DNA from: Myrmaecium sp. VS I D KN 1
Lineage: Eukaryota > Ascomycota > Dothideomycetes > Valsariales > Valsariaceae
Assembly (NCBI GenBank): GCA_019775845.1
Contig: JADQAV010000008.1
Coordinates: forward strand, 620,001 to 684,000
Length of the DNA stretch: 64,000 nt
Reading direction: 5' to 3'
The position numbers and the translations under genes were made by a program. The notes below the pieces were generated by a model. The model did not search any database, was not told where the DNA came from, and saw nothing but the letters and a program-made list of their open reading frames with translations. Positions 58,127 to 64,000 of this stretch are shown piece after piece. Positions within the stretch are counted from its first letter, which is position 1, and each line of letters begins with the position of its first letter.

Positions 58127-60209
58127 TCACTTCGCGTTCTTCTTCCCCTCCTGCTCCAAGTGTCGCTCGAGGCTCCCAAGCAAGTCCGGTTCGCCATCGG
58201 AAAAGTGCACTTCATCCGCTGGTGCGTGCGCGTTTGCACTGGAGTTCGCGTCCGCAGAATTCTGCTCTTTTACTGCGCCTTCGGCAGTCGACGGATGATT
58301 TGATGAACCCGGAAGGCTTTCAGGCTGAGCTTGCATCCCCTGGTTCCCAGCAGAGCTGATAGGCATTTCACCAGCGGCAGTCGGTGGCACCTCCCGCGTC
58401 TGACCTTCCTGTGCTTTCTCTGTTCCGACCTTTGCAGAGGCTGGCGAGGGAGATAGCTCTCCTTCTTCTCGGTCCTCATCCTCATCACCATCTTCCCCCT
58501 CCTCGCCTTCTTCGCCTTCTTCATCGTCTCCTCCCTCTTGAGCATCTGCCATCGGAGTGTCCGTGTCGGAAGGCGCTGAGATCCCTCCGCCTTTGCTGTC
58601 ACGCGCACTCTCGGCGCCCCCTTCCACTGCACCTGCAGAACCAACGGTCCCAGCCGCCGGACCTTCACCATCTGCAAACACAACCTTTTTCCGTCCTCGG
58701 CCGGGGCCTTTCTTGGACTTTCGCTTCGGGGGAGGCGGTCGTCTTCTTGGCGGCGTTGGCTGCGGCAATTCAGTAGCAACGACCACACCCTCAGCGTTCA
58801 CAATACCAACGCCTTCCACAACGGTCCCGGGCGTGGCAGCAGCGGTAACCGGAGCAGCTTCGACGTCAGTCTCCTTGACTTCGCCTTCGATCGTCTGCCC
58901 CTCTGGTACTAGAACAGGCCATACGACGACGTTGCCTTCTGCGTCGATCTTCTTGACTTTTGTCTCCCTCATGTTTCCTTGGACTTCCAAAGATCCGAGG
59001 GCGCCTGCGGGTCCCGAATTGATAGAAGGTAAGCCTTTCCGTCTTTTAGCCAAGTGCTCGAATGGCTCGGAATCCTCCAGGTGTCGCGGGACTCTCGTGT
59101 ACTTATAGGCGATGAAGCCCTTCTGTATCTCCCTGATGTCTTCCTCCTCTTCCGGGTTTTCCTTTTCGTCATCGTTGCCCGAAGGTGGCTTGTACAGCTT
59201 CCCGGCACGAGCAGCCCGAAGCAGTTGCTGGCTGTGATCCGCATACATGTGTGCATCCTTAGGCATAGGTAGCTCGGGCCACGCGTTCTTATTTTGGCTC
59301 TGCTCGAGGGGCTCATGTGGTGCAACTACGCTTTCTGACAATCTCCACTGGCGAATGGGCAAGCCCTCGAAAATGTCATGATCGACTTGAGTGCGCCCCG
59401 AGCGGTTTCGGCGCTCAGGTCGGTACTACATTGTCCCAGTCAGCATATCCGACCTTTTCAATACGATAGTTTAGATGAGGACTGCATATGAAATAGAGCG
59501 CGGACAACAACATTAGACGCTAGCGTGAAAGGAAAGCGTTGCAAGATGCGGAAATCAGCAACTTGTTCCGACCGACTTGCTTCGGGGGCCCAAATCGCAG
59601 GATGCATACACTGGCCTACTACGTGATGGTGTCATCACGCGCGTGGCTTGGTGTCCCGGTATACATGAAAACCACAGTATTTGACACGGGGATGGATAGA
59701 AGAATTAAAACCCAGATCCAACAGGTTACCAGCGACACGACACGATGCGCCGGGAGGATATGGGCCTTCGTATCACGCATGCAGGACCCAATAGTAGACG
59801 TTCTTTCTTGCTAATGAAGTTGTCGATGCGAAAGGAGTAAACCCAGCCTCAAGATCATGAGGAAGCGACGGGCTGGAAGGGTTTCTCCCGCCCCGACGAT
59901 AGGCATCGCGGAACGCTGGAGATGACCCATTGGCAATACGGACGAGGCTTAGGCCTGATAGACAACAGCCACGGTTTTGAACAGACCGGGGTGCGCTTTA
60001 GGTCCATGCGTGACAGGTCACAGTTGGGGTAGGAAACCACACCGACTCCCGTGGCTCGACAATACGGATTCCACGAAATTGGAGGCGGAAGCAAGCAAGA
60101 AAGGCGAAAAGCAAATGTAGCAGCACAGAAATGACATGAAACAAGATGAAAAGAGTAGAAGAAGAAAAGGTGATGATGATAATGATAGATCGCGACTTAC
60201 CGGCGCCAT
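58127..60209 (-). CDS. Conserved charged, probably nuclear protein of unknown function
   Basis: Exon 1 is 9 nt (60201-60209, MAP) and exon 2 (58127-59425) completes about 435 residues after a 775-nt intron. Splicing gives MAPYRPERRNRSGRTQVDHD followed by IFEGLPIRQWRLS, which I recall as the N-terminus of Eurotiomycete homologues. Further conserved-looking blocks are KNAWPELPMPKDAHMYADHS and YTRVPRHLEDSEPFEHLAKR. The second half is low-complexity: a Pro/Lys basic patch with a PGRGRKK sequence resembling an AT-hook, then a run of Asp/Glu (DDEEGEEGEEGEDGDEDEDR). Basic-plus-acidic patches suggest a nuclear, chromatin-associated role, but I cannot name one. The intron is by far the longest in the window. 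Confidence 0.75.
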
Positions 60210-60844
60210 GTCGCTTTAGTTCCGCCTGGTGACTAGATCAGAGAGCGCTTGCGGTGGAAGGTCGTGGTGCTTTGCAAATATTGGAGCGGGCGTAGCGGTG
60301 ATGGTATTATTTGCTCGATGCCGAGTTTTGGCGCAATTGGAAGCGGTATTGTCCAGTGCTACATCTACTTATTGTGAGGCATCGATGCCCGTCGCGACAA
60401 CAGGCGGTCCCTGAAACTGGGCACGTGACTTGATGAGCCACATGCCAAGCTTTGCCTCAGATGATTACATACTTTTCGGGACAATATTACAAAACATGTA
60501 GCGATCTTACAGTAATCAATACTGTATATCTCAATCATAACGGTCACTTATTGAATTCCACCTCTTACAGCGGTAAGAAGTCGCTTCTAGGCTAGAATGG
60601 GCAGCTCCGGTGTTCCTCTACATAGAATGAGGCTTCCATAAGAAAGAACCGCATTCGACAACAGTTCGGGCTCATATACCTCTATGTATGCGGAACAACA
60701 AAGGGCAGTCGATGACATATCCATATACGTACGGAGCGTGATACTGTACAAGCCAATAGACAGAGGAGGATGTTCGTCGAAAGGTATACAAGACAATAGA
60801 AGAGAGAGAGAGAGAAACCACAACTCCACGCATCAAAAAGCCAT
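60210..60844. other. Intergenic region between the charged-protein gene and ISD11
   Basis: This holds the charged-protein promoter and the ISD11 3' flank. It contains TACTGTAT at 60520 and TACTGTACA at 60742, and a GA repeat near 60800-60815. No gene is called. Confidence 0.5.
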
Positions 60845-61639
60845 CTAGTCCCAGCTATAAGAGAGGTAGGTCAGCAACGATACTTCGGAAGGCACAAGAG
60901 AATTCGCTCAGGAGGATGTAAAGGCTCAGAAAGCGCTTACCCTGTATCTTTTTGCCTGACCACACCTCCTTCGTGCCCTGTCTCCTTGCCGGACTTCCCG
61001 CCCTCCACCACCAGTTGATCGAGCTGGTAGAACTGGCTTATCACCGTTTGTCGCTGCATGAGTGTGTAACGGTCAGCAAGAATTCCGACAAGGATCGCGT
61101 GAGAATAAAGAGAAGGTCATCAACAGAGCCATGCCGAACGGGGAACAGGATACGACTCAAAGAGTCCTGCCTCCCTCGCTGCAAAACCATCCAGCACATC
61201 CCCCTCCCCCAAAGCAACAAAAGAAACACCCGGCAGGAATCCCCGGGAAAAACGCACCTTCAGCACCTGCAGCTCCTTCAGGCCCTTCTGCACCAGCTCC
61301 TGCACCCGTCGATCTTCCGTCTCATGCTGGTGTTCCCGGAACGCATCCCGGGTCCGACGCTTCGCGTACTCGCGGAAGTTGTAGTTGGCGAACTGGCGCG
61401 ACTGTCGGAGGAGCGAGCGGTACTGTAGTAGACGCAAAAGAGGTCAGCGCAAGGTGGGCGAAGAAAATGAAACCGAATAAAGAGCAAGAAACGACCCGGA
61501 GCAGCTGTGAAAGCAAGGTGTGGCGGGTGCTCCCGCGGCCATGGACAGGAAGTGAGGAAGGACGTGCGAAGGAGAGGGAGAGCCATGTACTCACTAATGA
61601 GCGCACTTGGTACGCAGTATCTGCTCTTGTGGCTGCCAT
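60845..61639 (-). CDS. ISD11: ISD11/LYRM4, mitochondrial LYR-motif partner of the cysteine desulfurase Nfs1
   Basis: Four exons (61595-61639, 61258-61422, 60941-61053, 60845-60854) give only about 110 residues. The protein starts [15 protein letters not shown], and the LYR tripeptide is formed across the first splice junction (L|YR), followed by [20 protein letters not shown] and [20 protein letters not shown]. The last exon is 10 nt and supplies only Gly-Trp-Asp-stop after RQKDTG. ISD11 stabilises Nfs1 in the mitochondrial matrix for iron-sulfur cluster assembly and binds acyl carrier protein through the LYR fold. Three introns in a 333-nt coding sequence is dense, and automated annotation could easily miss the first and last exons. 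Confidence 0.92.
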
Positions 61640-62121
61640 GGTGAGTCGGGCGGAAGACTGTGTTTGCGGAGAGGCGGGTTCCTTTCGAGAAGTTGAGCTG
61701 TAGGGTTGGTAGGGTAATATGTCATTGGGGGACTAAATTTCCGCGGATCTAAGGATTGCCTTCGGCCGAGATAACGGATAGGATGAACGTTACTCACATC
61801 CATACATACAAGCATTACTTACTAAGTACATAGGTTCATTTCTGCAGTGGTCTTAGAAGTTATTAATAGTGACGACGAAAAGTATTCGACGTAACCCATA
61901 TCTGGCATTTCTAGGGAAGTATGCTCTATCCAAGTTCTACGGAATTAATGTCCTGCTGAATAAATTGCGTTCATTAAAAATATTCCGCGTGTAATATCGT
62001 GAAAAGCCGCGCTTTCTAGTCTCCATATCGTCGCCTTAAATCATAGCTCGTTTGTTCACCATAACATAGGCCCCTTTCGAGGCCGGATGAAGCGTACCAG
62101 GCCCGGGTACAGCAATCCTCA
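61640..62121. other. Intergenic region upstream of ISD11
   Basis: This holds the ISD11 promoter and the 3' flank of the phosphotransferase gene. It is AT-richer than average around 61850-62000. Nothing specific is seen. Confidence 0.5.
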
Positions 62122-63780
62122 TCACTTACCCTTCTTGTCCTCAAATTGGCCCTCTTGAGTCTCCACGTACGGATGCTTGATGGTCAAACACCAGATGTCC
62201 AGGTAATCGCAGATCGTCACGATAACATCGAAAACGAAGGAGCCGTACACGCCGAAACCGAAGCCTAAGCACATGAACATGAAGGCAACCTGGTAGACCC
62301 CGTCGCCCAAAGCAGACGGCCAGCCTAGGTAGCCATTCATGTCAAGATTGGCGCTGACGTTCTCGCGCAGCCATGGTCCGAGAGAGTCTATGACGCCGTA
62401 GAGCAAGGGCAGAATCAGCACGTTCGTAAATGGAAAACGCGACTTGGTCAGGTGCGCCACAATCATCTGGCCTACTGAGTAGGCGTTGATGAGGCCGACA
62501 TAGAAGACGAAAGGGACAAGGTGCTGCTTCAGAATGATCGGTTGCAGATGGAGGTAAATAGGGATTAGGGTCCATGCGCCGAAGAACGGTACCAGACCGA
62601 GCAAGGCGATCCGTGTACGCTGCCCACGGGCACGACGGGCCTTGAAAACATTGAGGGTGCTGTGAATGCATTAGCGGACGCCGCGCATGATAGAACTGAA
62701 GCAATGCCAACCTTAGAACCGTGTTGAAGACGAGAACAATGCCTCCATACACCATGTACCACTCATTCCAAGCCATGTTGTACATCAAATCGGGAATGAT
62801 TGACAATTGCGGAACGCCAATGGTTGGAAGCATGGGTTGCTGCCAGAAGCTGCCACCACCAACATAGCCGGTGATTGCGTATACCACACAGAGAGTAAGG
62901 ATGCCCTCAACCGGTCCAGAGATGATGCCGAGGGTGAGAGTGTGGGTGTGATACTCGTCCCACGTCTGGACATAGAATGTGAGGAGCGCTTTGTCACCAG
63001 TTAGCGTTTCTGAACCACGCCTTGGAGACCTCTCAACTTACAGGCGAAAAGCGTCATGACCGTCTTCCATCCCTGGCCAAGGTTCATGCAGGCAGAAAAT
63101 AGCAAAACCTCCAAAGTGGTGTTGCATGCGTCCACACCTTGATAATTCGCATGTCAGTCCGAATCGATTGTTATCACCTTCAGCTCGCCTGGAGCCGGGT
63201 GCCCATCTTTCGAACTCACCATGATCAAACAGCTCTCCCAGCGGGCCGCTTTGGCGAGTGCGCCGAGCCTGCGCGCCATCAACCGCGTCGAAAGTCTGAT
63301 AGAGAAACAGGCCGATCGCCCAGCTGACGTAGACCCACGGCGGACAGTCCACGTCCAAGGTCGGGGAGTACCACAGCAGCGTCAAGAAGTTGATCACGAC
63401 GAAGCTGAATCCCGTGAGCGTGATCTGCGGAGGCGGGAAGCACATTCATCAGCCATGACCAAGCACGAGAGGTATAGTCTGTCGGCTGCGCATGATTCCT
63501 GGCCGTCGGGCGCGGGGGACGGAGGTCCGGTTGGACTTGAGACTGGTCTCATTGCGGGGCGAAAGTCACTTACGAGGTTTGGCCTATTGTATGTGAGCCG
63601 AAACCGCAGCATCGTGGATCGGATTGGGTATTATACGTACGCCATGCTCATGGGAAAACACTTGATGACCACATTATTGTAGAACGGCTTGAGCACATAT
63701 CGAGATACCAAGCTATGGTCCACGCCGCTGTATCTGTACTCCTTCAGCTTGGGCAGCTTGTCCTGTCGTATGTAGACCAT
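62122..63780 (-). CDS. EPT1: sn-1,2-diacylglycerol ethanolamine/choline phosphotransferase (Ept1/Cpt1)
   Basis: Six exons (63641-63780, 63574-63583, 63220-63424, 63042-63137, 62712-62988, 62122-62659) give about 421 residues. Exon 2 is a 10-nt microexon that supplies the end of an Ala codon, Pro, Asn and Leu; with it the frame reads MSMAPNLITLTGFSF. The CDP-alcohol phosphotransferase signature is complete: DGAQARRTRQSG, then LGELFDHGVD (D-G-x2-A-R-x8-G-x3-D-x3-D), split by an intron before Val-Asp. About eight membrane spans follow. The enzyme transfers phosphoethanolamine or phosphocholine from its CDP form to diacylglycerol in the ER/Golgi (Kennedy pathway). The stop codon overlaps a GTAAGT sequence, so a further small 3' exon cannot be excluded. 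Confidence 0.93.
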
Positions 63781-64000
63781 GATGGCAGTTTTGGGCGACG
63801 GACGCCGTTGCGACTGTTTGCGAGAGGGAGAGCGCCGGGAAGAATCCCCGCGAGGATGCTCAAGAAAAGGTGGACGTCGTGATGGTCGTGCTCAACTGAT
63901 CATGCCGAGAGGAAAATTGTTGGCGGTGTGGAGCTCTCCGAACGCGGTGGGGGAGAAGTGTTGCGAAGTCGAGGGAAACAATGTTGTCTCTTGTTTTCCG

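Overview
The window is nuclear DNA of a filamentous ascomycete (Pezizomycotina). The evidence is short phase-variable introns (mostly 50-130 nt, GT..AG with CTAAC-like branch points), an AspE-type septin, a TOK outward-rectifier potassium channel, a PTH11-like rhodopsin-fold receptor, a DUF3433 membrane protein and a fungal PMT2-type O-mannosyltransferase. Protein style suggests Eurotiomycetes, but that is inference. I reconstructed 21 protein-coding genes by joining exons at splice sites that keep frame and restore family motifs. One gene runs off the left edge. I recognise no rRNA, tRNA, CRISPR or mobile element. There is one 55-N assembly gap inside a poly-T tract (32402-32456).

Layout: 1-9 kb holds a partial TOK channel (-), a Ded1-like DEAD-box helicase (+) and a two-module DUF3433 membrane protein (+). 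9.8-17.8 kb holds a fructosamine-kinase-like protein (-), an AhpC/TSA thioredoxin-fold protein (-) and a five-exon cytochrome P450 (-). 20-27 kb holds septin AspE (+), a GT8 glycosyltransferase (-) and the Golgi syntaxin Sed5 (-). 28.3-36.4 kb holds two long low-complexity proteins of unknown function (+). 36.7-40.3 kb holds a PTH11-like receptor (-) and a GH45-type endoglucanase with a GPI-like tail (-). 41.1-49.2 kb holds the most interesting locus. 50.3-63.8 kb is mostly housekeeping: PMT2 (-), SF3A1/Prp21 (+), an M20D amidohydrolase (-), an unidentified charged protein (-), ISD11 (-) and an ethanolamine/choline phosphotransferase (-).

The standout is a divergent gene pair sharing a 1.2 kb promoter. 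One gene is a 15-exon GH31-family alpha-1,4-glucan lyase (41113-45220, -). The other is a 7-exon aldos-2-ulose / 1,5-anhydrofructose dehydratase (46446-49158, +). Together they encode two consecutive steps of the anhydrofructose pathway: glycogen or starch to 1,5-anhydro-D-fructose, then to ascopyrone M/microthecin. Neither protein has a visible signal peptide, so the route looks intracellular and glycogen-fed. Physical linkage on a shared promoter with CreA-like sites and a tandem octamer suggests co-regulation.

Other points of interest are the GH45 protein, which appears to lack the usual catalytic-acid Asp and carries a GPI-type C-terminus; a probable GC-AG intron in the PTH11-like gene; a 10-nt internal microexon in the phosphotransferase gene; introns that split key motifs (LYR of ISD11, CxxC of the AhpC-like protein); and an over-represented TACTGTAC motif scattered through non-coding DNA.
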